DNA of 64,000 bases, taken from Thuidium tamariscinum. Its lineage: Eukaryota; Streptophyta; Bryopsida; Hypnales; Thuidiaceae. Below the pieces are notes generated by a model. The model searched no databases, had not been told where the DNA came from, and saw nothing but the letters and a program-made list of their open reading frames with translations. Positions 42,123 through 53,000 of the stretch are shown one piece after another. The first letter of the stretch is position 1. Each line of letters opens with the position of its first letter. Location of the stretch: assembly GCA_947034885.2 (NCBI GenBank), contig OX344757.2, forward strand, positions 20,268,001 to 20,332,000, read 5' to 3'. The position numbers and the translations under genes are program-made.

Positions 42123-43066
42123 TTAACCCCTAAAGGACCAAACTGCGTGTTTTGGCAACATAGCAATTTTGGGCAGCTTACTACAGATGGAGTTTTTATT
42201 TTTTTTCTTTGAAATTTTCACACAAAATGTGCCCAAGGAGTAGCTTTAAGGGCCAATAGTTTTCATGACTTTTGACTACATAGTTAAAAAGTTATGACAT
42301 GATATGTTGTTTCCTTCATTCGGCAGGCAACGCGGGCAACAAAAAAAACCTCTTTAAAAATTAATTTTTTAAGAAATTAAAATTTGAAATTGATATCTTT
42401 GATTTTTATCTAAGTGGAAAGCTTTTAATCATTCCATTTTGATTAATGAGTCAAAAGTTATGAGAATTTTTAGTTTGAGGTAGTTTGCGGTCAGTTATAG
42501 AATCTCTACATTACAAAAAATGTTTGAAATTCTTTATTTAATTCAATTTTTAATATTTTTGAAAAAAAATAAAAACATTGGGTGTATATGGCTTAACACA
42601 ACATTACAGCCATTGGAATTGTCTTCTTTTAACTCTATAAATAAATTGTTAATAATTTAGTATTTTGGCTCATTTTCTACTTCTATCTACTTACTATTTT
42701 TTTTCTATATGTTGTACAATTCCAAATAATCTCAAAATTTTAAAGAATGTAGCCAACTTCACTTGAAGAATGATTCTAAGAAGTTACAATCATTTTGTAC
42801 ATTTTTCCATACAAATATTGCCTTCTAAAGTGCAGCTGCCCGGATTTTTGCAGTGATAAAAGAATGATTTTTGTCACTTCAAACACTAGTATCTTGCAAT
42901 CTACACGGCGGAAATTGCTGAAATTTTTTTCACATCTTTTTAAATTTGTGTTCTAAAAGATCCTACGGTTACTTTTGTCTAAAAATGTTTTTTTCTTAAA
43001 ATTTGGTAGTTGTCTAAGAAATGATAGTTTTTGGTGAGAACATAGTCGAAAACCTTTAGGGGTTAA
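42123..43066. mobile_element. TTAA-bounded inverted-repeat element, best-preserved long copy
   Basis: 944 bp, ends TTAACCCCTAAAGGACC and CCTTTAGGGGTTAA. Serves as the reference for the long form: GGCAACATAGCAATTTTGGG near the left, GTGCAGCTGCCCGGATTTTT and AATCTACACGGCGG in the right half. No ORF of transposase size, so non-autonomous. Confidence 0.8.
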
Positions 43067-43235
43067 GACATACACATGATAGCCAAGGTTATTTCATTAT
43101 TACCTCTTCTAATGCATAACATTCCAAGTATCCTTCATACCAAATACTTTTTCTCTAATAAAATGATGTGGAATATTTCACATTCCATTAGTAACTATTG
43201 GGTATCTTTTATTAAGCAAGAGAATAGTAAAAAGT

Positions 43236-44192
43236 CTCAGGGGGGACACTTCTTGTGTATTTGGGGACCCACGTGCAGCGGTGGGGTATTTTTTGGGGGG
43301 CTATTTACCTCCTAGAAAGCATTTAAAGGACCCCTATTATTACATAAAGCAAAAAAAATTACTCGTATTATCATATCTATCATTACTTATAATATGTAGG
43401 CCAAAGAAATATATTAGAGGCTATTTTCTTTGTAAGGAAAAAAACTAACAAAAAAAATAATGAGAATACAAGTGACTAACAAATACCTTATAGAAAAAAA
43501 GATTCAAATTATAACAATGCATGAATACGAATACAACACAAATACATGCATGAAAAGCAAGACATTAGGGTTGAAAAAGTATTGAAGAGATTTTAGGGAC
43601 AAAAATGTGTTTAAAAACATAGACATGAAGTTCATTTGTGAACTATGACCACAAATATATGCCTCATATAAAAAAATTACATCAAAAATATGTCGTTCTA
43701 ATGCCCTCCATCACATGTGAAAAAACAAAATCAAGCTCTATGACATGGTGCTACCCAAACTTCAGAGAGGTCATTCATAGCACGAACTCCTGCATCCAAC
43801 CAGATTGCAAACATCAATGGAGTTAGATATGACTTAAAGATATAATTTAAAGATATGCCGTAGATGAGCTGTAGATATACCATAGTACCTGATGAGCTGT
43901 AGATACACTATAGTATCTATATCTTGAGTTGTATCTAACTAGCACTATAAATATTAATTGAACCTACTAAATTTTTTTCTTAAGATTCCATTCTTTTGCC
44001 CCTAATTTATATCTACCTAAATTCTAATGGACCATATTTTCCGGTTCCCTATATTACTTATAAAGGACATGCCACTTTTAATGTCCCCTAATTTATATGT
44101 AAATTTCTTATAAATTTTACCTAAGATTATTTAAATGTACCCTATATTCCGCCGCACATAGGTTATTAAAAAACGGGAAGTGTCATCCCCGG
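43236..44192. mobile_element. Mutator-like non-autonomous element
   Basis: 957 bp flanked by a perfect 9-bp direct repeat GTAAAAAGT (43227-43235, 44193-44201), the Mutator/MULE signature length. Ends CTCAGGGGGGACACTTC and, inverted, CCGGGGATGACACTTCCC. The inverted pairing continues inward as GGACCCACGTGCAGCGG versus a CGGCGGAATATAGGGT-like arm. No transposase. Related to 49136-49667. Confidence 0.85.
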
Positions 44193-44346
44193 GTAAAAAG
44201 TATGCAAAAGCAATAAGTAAAAAAACTATAATAAATAATAGTAATAAAAAAAATCAAAAGCAAGCAATAATGTTAAATGAATTAGATGAAATTCAATTCT
44301 AAAAAAGATTACAAGTTCCTAGATTGCAAGGAAGAAAGGAACTGTA

Positions 44347-45633
44347 CAGTGGGGTACCAATCAAAATGTCGTTTTTGAATCCGCAGTGAGAAAAATTTCA
44401 GTATTGCCATCTTTGAAAGCCTCTCGAGAGCTCAAAAATTGGAATTTTACCACGAAATTTCTACCACAGCATCATCTTTAAGTTAATTATATGCATGACA
44501 AATTTCAAGGCCAAAAAATTCACAGAAAAAAAGTTATTCAAAATCTACCAACATGGGTAGTGGTGAGAAACATTTCACTACTTTCAACTTTGACACCTTC
44601 CTAAGGATTGAGTTTTTTTTCTTTTTCCATGAAATTTTTGTCATGAAACAATATCTATGTTTTTAATATGTATAAAGAATTTCAAGGTAAAAAAAGTTTT
44701 TTTAAAGAAGATATTTGAAATCTCCCAATAGGTGTAGTTTTGAGAAAATTTTCACAATTGCCAACTTTGACACCCTCCCAAGGTCTGAAAAATTTGTTTC
44801 TTACCATGAATGTTTTTTTTTTGAAGTCATCTCTATGTTGATAATATGTGCTCCAAATTTCAAGTTCAAATGAATTACCAAAAAAAAGATATACAAAATC
44901 TCCCAACATGTGTAGTTGTGAGGAAATTTTCACTATTGCCAACTTTGACACCTTCCCAAGGGCTGAAAATTTGTCTGTAGTTGTGAGGTTGAGTTTTTAC
45001 ATTCGTGTCAAACTTTGCTCCACAAAATAACACTATACTAAGGGCTCAAAAACTCCTCCTCACAACTACACATGTTGGGAGATTTTGTATATTTTTTTTT
45101 TGGTAATTCATTTGAACTTGAAATTTGGAGCACATATTATCAACATAGAGATGACTTCAAAAAAAAACATTCATGGTAAGAAACAAATTTTTCAGACCTT
45201 GGGAGGGTGTCAAAGTTGGCAATTGTGAAAATTTTCTCAAAACTACACCTATTGGGAGATTTCAAATATCTTCTTTAAAAAAACTTTTTTTACCTTGAAA
45301 TTCTTTATACATATTAAAAACATAGATATTGTTTCATGACAAAAATTTCATGGAAAAAGAAAAAAAACTCAATCCTTAGGAAGGTGTCAAAGTTGAAAGT
45401 AGTGAAATGTTTCTCACCACTACCCATGTTGGTAGATTTTGAATAACTTTTTTTCTATGAATTTTTTGGCCTTGAAATTTGTCATGCATATAATTAACTT
45501 AAAGATGATGCCGTGGTAGAAATTTCGTGGTAAAATTCCAATTTTTGAGCTCTCAGGAGGCTTTCAAAGTTGGCAGTATTGAAATTTTTCTCACTGCGGA
45601 TTCAAAAACGACATTTTGATTGGTACCCCACTG
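44347..45633. mobile_element. 1.29-kb fold-back element with TA flanks
   Basis: Ends CAGTGGGGTACCAATCAAAA and its reverse complement, flanked by TA (44345-44346, 45634-45635). Nearly the whole length is inverted: each left-arm block (AACATGGGTAGTGGTGAGAA, CTCCCAATAGGTGTAG, AACATGTGTAGTTGTGAG) recurs in reverse complement on the right. The loop is about 100 bp near 44960-45060. The TA target and CAGT end fit a Tc1/mariner-type fold-back. Confidence 0.85.
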
Positions 45634-46624
45634 TACAGTGGCAATAGTGTGACGTGGTAAAACTCTGGCCACATTATTTTCTTTGAATTTTTTTTACATT
45701 TCACAAATGTTAAATTTTTTATTTTTTCATTTTTTGTAATTATTGGCTTGACAGCAACCAAAGTTCTTTCACTATTTTAGAAATAACAAAGACAATTGGC
45801 ATGAAATATCCTTCCCTCGCTTCAAATCCCCTTCTATGAATTTTATAGTGAAGACTCAAGGTCACCTCGATGAAAGCTGTAGAATGTTATTTAGTTAAAG
45901 GTTTACTGGTTACTACTTTAAAATAGGAAACAATAAATAGAGACTTTGTCTTTTACCTCCAAACATTTCATATTAACTTTTGTATTTAATTCATTATACA
46001 ATCATTTATAAAATCTCCATCACAAATCTTTACTTGATTAAGGCTACAATTTGATATAAATTGGCCTTTAATTCATGCCAACTCAAAAAAGAAACCAAAT
46101 TTATTTTTCTTATCTAAGGATGTCATCTATCATAAACCTTTAATTAATTGAAAATGTTCTTGATGATTTTAGTATTGGAGGACGGTAAAAGTAAAGGTTG
46201 GATGGGGCCTAGGCTAAGAATTAATTTTTTGCCCCAATGCATTTGTTAGGTCCATTAGGATCTTTATGGCTTCAATATGTTTTTCTTTAAGACAAGCACT
46301 TAAACTTATTAAAAAAAAATCTAATGAATAACATATTTGGTTTGCACTAGTTTTGCATTGTAATTACACTACTTGCATTAAATCTAAACTATCACATATA
46401 TCTCCCTTGCTCTTATTCTGGCATGCAAATATCCTATTTGGATCTTCATTGAAGATGGATTTTGAATACTCTTTTGATTGTTATCTAAATGGTAACTTAA
46501 TCCATATTGAATAATATTGAAATTTATTTTTTACACTTTCATGATAAAATCTTTGATATATAGAGGAAACGTATGAAGATAATACTTTTCTCAACATATA
46601 TAAGATACAATCATATAAGCCCCT
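45634..46624. other. AT-rich spacer, nothing recognised
   Basis: No gene or element border seen. Confidence 0.4.
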
Positions 46625-47188
46625 TAACCTCTAAAGGATTGTTGTCCCCTAAAGCGGGACAAAATGGATTTTAGGTAGGTTCTTATGACCTCAATTTTTG
46701 GTTAAACTTTTTGAAACCTTCTCACAAGATAGGAAAACCAATTAGCTTTGTAGGTATATAATTTTTATTTCAATTGGTGTTGGAGAAGAGAAGTTAATAT
46801 AATACAAAAGCCCAAAATTGCACTTGGCAGATAATAAATTTTTTTTTACAAAAAGATAAAATTAAATTTTTTTCCTAAAATCATATATTTTTGTCTACAT
46901 TTGAAGGTTTGATTCATTCTATTTAGACTAGTAATGAGAAATTTATAGACAATATTGCTTTTTGGATAGTTTTAGCATCTTCTTGAAAAAATAACTTTGA
47001 TTGCTTATTTCTTTCAATCTATACAGTCAAACTTCATGAAAGTTTACCACATGATATCACAAAAAGTTAAGTACAAGATCCTACAATTGGATTCTAAAAT
47101 ATATTTGTTTTAGTTTTCACGGATGAACGTAGAAAAAATGGTAGTTTGGAGTAGTTTTGATGAAAAACCTAAATTCTTTAGGGATTAA
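46625..47188. mobile_element. TTAA-bounded element, diverged copy
   Basis: 564 bp, left end TTAACCTCTAAAGGATT and right end TTCTTTAGGGATTAA. The interior has the CAAGATCCTACAATT motif near the right end like other members. More diverged than the 42123 copy. Confidence 0.6.
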
Positions 47189-47344
47189 GAATCTACATTA
47201 ATGGAAAAAGTATGCATAATTCTACAAAAGACAAGTGTTGTATCTACATTAGGGCAAGTTTAGTATAAAATAAAATTTGAAATTTTGAAATTTTGAAAAA
47301 TTATTTTTTAAGGAAAAAAAAGAAATTATTTGAAATATTTGTTT

Positions 47345-47347
<3 letters not shown>

Positions 47348-47383
<36 letters not shown>
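47348..47383. repeat. (AT)n microsatellite
   Basis: About 18 AT dinucleotides without interruption. Confidence 0.95.
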
Positions 47384-47385
<2 letters not shown>

Positions 47386-49126
47386 AACCTTGTTTTCATG
47401 AAAAAATTAAATATTTGGTAGGAAGATAACAATTAAGTTTGTCCTTTCACTTGTGATGGTCTTTAATTACAATAGATTTTTATTTTTTTATTTTTGAAAT
47501 GGATTCATTTGAAACTTTCATGGAGGGTGTAACAATATGTTCAGTTAAATAACATTTATTACTACAAAACTTCACTTACATATTATTACACAAATTTAAA
47601 TTAGAAAACAACCAAACACTTTCCCCCTATTAGACCTACACTCAAACATTCTTTTATATCCACAACCAAACATGCTCGCTTTTTTATTTAGTGAATGTAA
47701 ACTATATCCATAATAATTAGTCCAACTTCTTCATTCAATGACCCTATCTACTTCTACAACTTTCCCACTTACTTCATATCAATTGCAAATATTAGGTATC
47801 ATTCTCTAATTTTTTTTACTTCCTCCATCTTTAATTCTACATTATAAATCATAGACCAATAATTAAAGAGGACTATATCTTTTAACAAAATATTTAGTAT
47901 AAATGTCAATTGCATTGGCTCTTCAAAGTCAATTGTAGAATCACTAATTGACCTATCATGTACAACCACTTATTGGCTAGATTTTCTCTCTCTTTAACCA
48001 CAAAAGTCTTGTAATGTTTAGAGACCAAAACAAACTTCAAAATACTCATTGGCAGAGCAAGGCTAAAATCTTCATCATTTCTTTTTCTTTTTTGAATCTA
48101 GCAACAAGATCTTTTGTTAACTTATTTGAATATATCTTTCTAAAATTTTGAATGCAAATCCCTACTCATTGCAAGATTTCAATGCCTAATTTTGAAGAAT
48201 TAGTTTTTTTTTGGCCCCTTCCAAAGGTGAAATTTTGTCTTTCAATTTTTTTTGAAAAAACATATGAGCCACATGAGTTGTGTAGTTTAGTTTATATGTT
48301 GGAAATAGGATTGAAAATTAAAAAAATGAAGAGAAAATAATCTCATATTCATCTTAAAAAAAATTATTAAGAAGAAAGTTGTAAATGATGAAAGATAAAT
48401 CTAAATCACTAATAACTTCAAGATGCAACTAAGAGTAGTTAATCCCAATGGAAGAAATGCTTAAGTAAGAAATACATACCTAAATTTTTTTAATTTCTTT
48501 AAATTGAAAATCCTTCTAATTGAATTCAAAAAGTGACTTGTAAAATACATCTATATTGTTTTTTCCTTGTTGTCTATAAAATTCCTCATAACCTTGGTCT
48601 CATCAATTCAAATAAGATGGTATAATTTTTTGGACTTAGGTATTAGTTAATTCAATTAATTGACTTTTATTTATTTTTTAAATGCATATCCTTAACAATT
48701 TGCTTTGACACTAAAATCACATAAGTCCTTATAACTTTGGCAATATTTATTGAAATGATATGAATGAAGCTTTTCATTTAGATAATGAAGATTAACAAAC
48801 ATTTTGAAAATTTCATATGAAAATTCCAAAATTTGAAGTCAAAAGAGCTTGCCTAAATTCTCAAAATGCTAAAAATGAGCTTTTAAATACTTGTATAGTT
48901 AACTATGTGGATATGAACAATGAGTCATTGTATTACAAATTTTATTAGAAAATCAATTAAAAAGTTCTTCTAAATCACACACTATAATGCATCTTCATAG
49001 TTTAACAAGAACAATGTGTAACCAAGAGCCTCTATCATAAATTTATTTATTTGACTAGTTGAACCCTACATCCCTACTCCAACCAAACCCTAATTACTTT
49101 GTACAATATGAATGCAATTGTAGGTA
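47384..49126. other. AT-rich spacer, nothing recognised
   Basis: Only short ORFs without domain support. Confidence 0.4.
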
Positions 49127-49135
49127 GGATTTGGA

Positions 49136-49667
49136 CCCGGGGAGGACACATAACATTCAGTAGCAAGAAGAGACTCTGCCTTTTCTAAGCAAGCAGAGTC
49201 ATCCACGAATTCCAAGCTGAAACTCTGACGCGTTGCTTCTTTGCCTTGCTATTGAATAAAAGTTACTGATTTAGTGTGGAATATTCCACACCATTTCATC
49301 CTTTTGGATGAAATGATGTGGGATATTCCTCACGATTCCGTCCTTGGGAAGGCAGTCTTGCAAAGCGCTACTGAATGTTATGCACTTCTTGTATATTTGG
49401 GGGACCCATGTGCGGCGGTGGGGTATTTTTAGGGGGGCTATCAATTACTTGTAATCATTACTTGGCAACATTAAAAGAGCCCCTATTTTATCATAAAGGG
49501 GAAAAATCATCCATATTATCATCCCTATTTTATTTTTAAAACACTTTGCCTTTTTAATGTCCCCTATTTTATATGTAAATTTCTTATAAGTTTTACCTAA
49601 GATTATTTAAATGTACCCTATATTCCGCTGCACGTAGGTTATTAAAAAATGGGAAGTGTCCTCCCTA
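49136..49667. mobile_element. Mutator-like non-autonomous element with a nested MITE
   Basis: Flanked by the 9-bp repeat GGATTTGGA (49127-49135, 49668-49676). Ends CCCGGGGAGGACAC and, inverted, TAGGGAGGACACTTCCC. Interior matches the 43236-44192 copy (ACTTCTTGTATATTTGGGG, GGACCCATGTGCGGCGG, AGATTATTTAAATGTACCCT). The left end is split by the MITE at 49150-49382. Confidence 0.85.
49150..49382. mobile_element. ATAACATTCAGTAGC-ended MITE nested in the Mutator-like element
   Basis: 233 bp, ends ATAACATTCAGTAGC and GCTACTGAATGTTATG, flanked by CAC (49147-49149, 49383-49385). The undisrupted host sequence GGACACTTCTTGTG exists in the related element near 43243, confirming the insertion point. Interior carries inverted GTGGAATATTCCACACC-like sequence as in the 33388 copy. 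Confidence 0.88.
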
Positions 49668-49676
49668 GGATTTGGA

Positions 49677-50087
49677 AACTCACATTATAAAACCAAGTCG
49701 ATACCATATTACCATAGTCCGTTTTGGACAGAGCCAATATATTGAACTTCCTTTACGGGTAAGTAGGGGATGTAAGTGAATTGGATGAGAATCATTCATC
49801 CAAAGGAAATCACTCAAGGAGACTATCCGTTCATTATCTTCAACCATCGGTATGGATATTGGTTCCAGCGGTAAATTTAGGGTTCAATTCTTCTGGTTGC
49901 CCGAATTAGGGTTTTGGCAATTGCAGAGAGAGTGAATGGCAATGGCGTTCCGAGCTCCGAAGGCGCATGTAGGTTTGCGGTGCTCAAGGGTGGTGCGAAT
50001 GGAGTGTTCTGGAGGCTAAATTCAAAATGGAACCGAAGTGAGAATTTTTTGTCTTATAGACTTAGATTTTCAGGTCTCGCGGAGGCG
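49677..50087 (+). promoter_or_regulatory. Upstream region of SCY2 with a 27-codon upstream ORF
   Basis: Putative promoter and leader. An upstream ATG at 49936 (with a second in-frame ATG at 49942) opens a 27-codon ORF ending in TAA at 50017-50019. It lies in a different frame from the SCY2 start at 50088, so it would be a leader uORF unless the leader is spliced. The SCY2 frame itself stays open upstream to 49914 but has no ATG there. Confidence 0.45.
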
Positions 50088-53000
50088 ATGGCAATTTCCG
50101 TCGGCCCTACGCTTTGTGTGGCCGCAATGGGAGTCACAAATGCGCAAGCAAATTTCGTTTACTCCCCCTGCAATATCAAGTTTGTGAATTTTGGTCGAGG
50201 GAATTTGACGAGGTTACGTAGATCCCAGGGGCATTCGGGTTTGCGAGGGTTTGCCAGAATTGTAGTTGGAAGGAGCAGTAATGGACTATTTAGTAGAGAA
50301 CGTGTTGGCAGACTCAGTGTTCGAGCTTCGAGAAACGAGGATGAGAAGGATTTGAGGTTTGCACAGCAGGTTCGGGAGCGCAGTGATTCCGAAGGTGAAG
50401 AAGAGCGAATTGGAGAAGCGTCTGTTTCCGCAACCTCTGTTTCTGCTTTGCAGGAAGAGCATTTTGCTGTGCCAGATGTAGGCTCTCGGAAACGATTTCG
50501 GAACCGGTTTCTGGGACTGGTGAAGCTGCGAACGAACATTGCCGAGGCTGCAGAAGGAATTTTCAAGAGTGAAATTCGGAGGCGCTTCTTTGTGACGACA
50601 GTGCTTCTCATGGCCAGCCGTGCAGGATATTTCGTCCCTTTGCCTGGATTTGATCGACGGTCTATGCCTGGAGATTATTTGGGCTTCGTGTCTGGAGCTG
50701 TAGGTACGAGCCTTGCGAAATCTTCGCTCATTTTTCTGAAATCTTCAGCTCGTTTCTTAGCGACAAGTTGATCGTACGCGTGGATTGAACCCCATACTAT
50801 TTGCGTCACTTCAAGCATCTTAACGACTAGGTCGTAGTGAGCTTTCATTGGGATGTCTCTCAATTGAAACCTCTGAAAAGATTACTCTGGGTACGAGAGG
50901 CAATATATTTTGAGGCCAAATTTATATCACTATGTATGTAATTCTCGTGCAATTATTCAATGTGGCAAGTTGTAGTTCACTACTGAAGAGACAGTAGACA
51001 ACCCCATGTCTATTCATTGACAATGAGCCAAGTCATGCTTTTACCAAACTTGTTAACTGGAGGCTTATTAAAAGAGATGAGTGACTGTTGGTTATAGGGG
51101 TTAGTGTAGGAGACAGAATCTGGACCCTATCGGTTTCAGTATCCTCTACCTTAACTCCTATTGGCAACAATGTCCATTCCTGTTACCTTGTAGCAAAGGG
51201 TTTACGCAAATTGTGCATCAGAAGGTAAGGTAGAGGAGCCTATTCTATTCTGGATTCTTGAACTATTTTAAGTGAGTATTTATATTTGAGTGAGTACAAT
51301 AAGTAACCTAAATGTCTATTGAAGCGCCACTATGTTTGGAATAGAAGGAATTTTAAGGAACTTTCATGGGACCCTATCCCTTTTTGGCTCCTCTACCTTC
51401 TACCTTACATAATATCCTATTTAGAATGGGAACCTCTAGATAAAATTTCGCACTGGCACCCTAATTAATCTTCAGTGGGTGCTTTGTGAATACAGAGGAG
51501 CTTGGTGATGCTGTTTCAGAATTGAAGCTGTCAGTGTTTCAGCTGGGTATCAGTCCCTACATTCTTTCCTCAATTGTCATGCAGGTCTGCAACCTTCTGA
51601 TAAGAGTAAATCTATGATATCACTGTCAAGGCACTATTAACAAGCTCCTATTAGAATGAGCTTTCTTGGATGGTTCAGTAGTTTAAAACTTTGATGATGC
51701 GTTAAGATTTTGAGACCTCTGGCTTTTGTGCGTAGGTGTCTTGTCACTTAGTTCCAGCGCTCGTGAAGCTTCGCAAGGAAGGTATCGATGGGAACGAGAA
51801 AATCAAGAAATACACGTTTGTATCTTACCCATGTATTCTCTCTTGTTTCGTGCACGTCTGCGCTGTAGGGAGATCCCAGCTAAAGACTATAGCGTACCTG
51901 GAGCTTGTTCCTAATCGCTCATGCTCAAAAATAGAAATTTCACTTTAGACCTCATAGTCGATTATCGTGACTTTCAAAATGACTTTCTATTGTTAAAAAT
52001 TTTAGGTATGATTTCTTCATTCTATTGATACTTTTCGTCACCTGTCTTGAAGCCTCCTAAATTATTCATTTCTACTCCTAAAGATATCGGAGCCACCACT
52101 TGTGGCCATTTGTGGACATAGGAGTTAGTACTATGTCCTCTCTATTTACAAGCCGGGTTTTGATAATATTCTCGGTTCAAAGTAATGGCCAGTTTTTTAA
52201 AAGACTTTTGAATCAGTTGAGTGTTATGGGCAGTTTCTTTCGACAACTGATAGGGATTCTTGTGCTGCTACAGCTGGTGGCTAGCGTTCGGAGTTGCAGT
52301 TGTGGAATCATTGGGAATAGCTATACATTCCATACCCTATTCTGTTTATGCTGCTGAAAGCAGGTATGGGTGTGGTTTCTCTGATTCTGGCTTCTACAAG
52401 TTCGGACATTGTCATTCTAGATTGGATGGGTACTGTGCCTAGTTGTCTCTGTGACCTTCTTTAAGTATTGCGTTGCAATTAGTCCTTTGATATTGAGGCC
52501 GACGTGTGGATCGGCTGTTCAGGTTTAGTTATCTCGTTGTGACTGCTGGTCTTCTTACCCTTGGTGCTGTGACATTAAATTGGATATGCGACAAAATAAC
52601 GGAAGCTGGATTTGGTAAGTCTTTGTTAATTCTTGAAATTTTAGTTTTGACCTGGGGATCGAGCAGTCTTAGTGACATGTCAATTTCTGGGTTTTCTGTT
52701 GCTGCGATCGTTTTCAAACATTTTGTGGTTCAGCACCTGACATCGTGGTTGTTTCTGTGCTTCAGGTCAAGGATCCTCACTTATTATTTGCATTGGTATT
52801 CTGAAGGGTTATTCAGAGACTCTGCTTAAGATGCTGATGAATCTCCAACGTAGGTTCTCACTCACGTATGATCTATAGGTTTCACCAGCTTAGAATGCAA
52901 TGTATGGGGTATTGAAAATCGAGCAAGTTTAAGTTGGAATTTTGCTGTACAATCGAGTGGAAGGAATTTTACTGTCTCGGTTGCTGTGTTGAGATGCTGT

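Noticed and set aside
37621..49126. Possible CRISPR-like or centromeric satellite arrays in the long AT-rich stretch
   Set aside because: No regularly spaced repeats; the repetition is dispersed inverted-repeat transposons and simple sequence.
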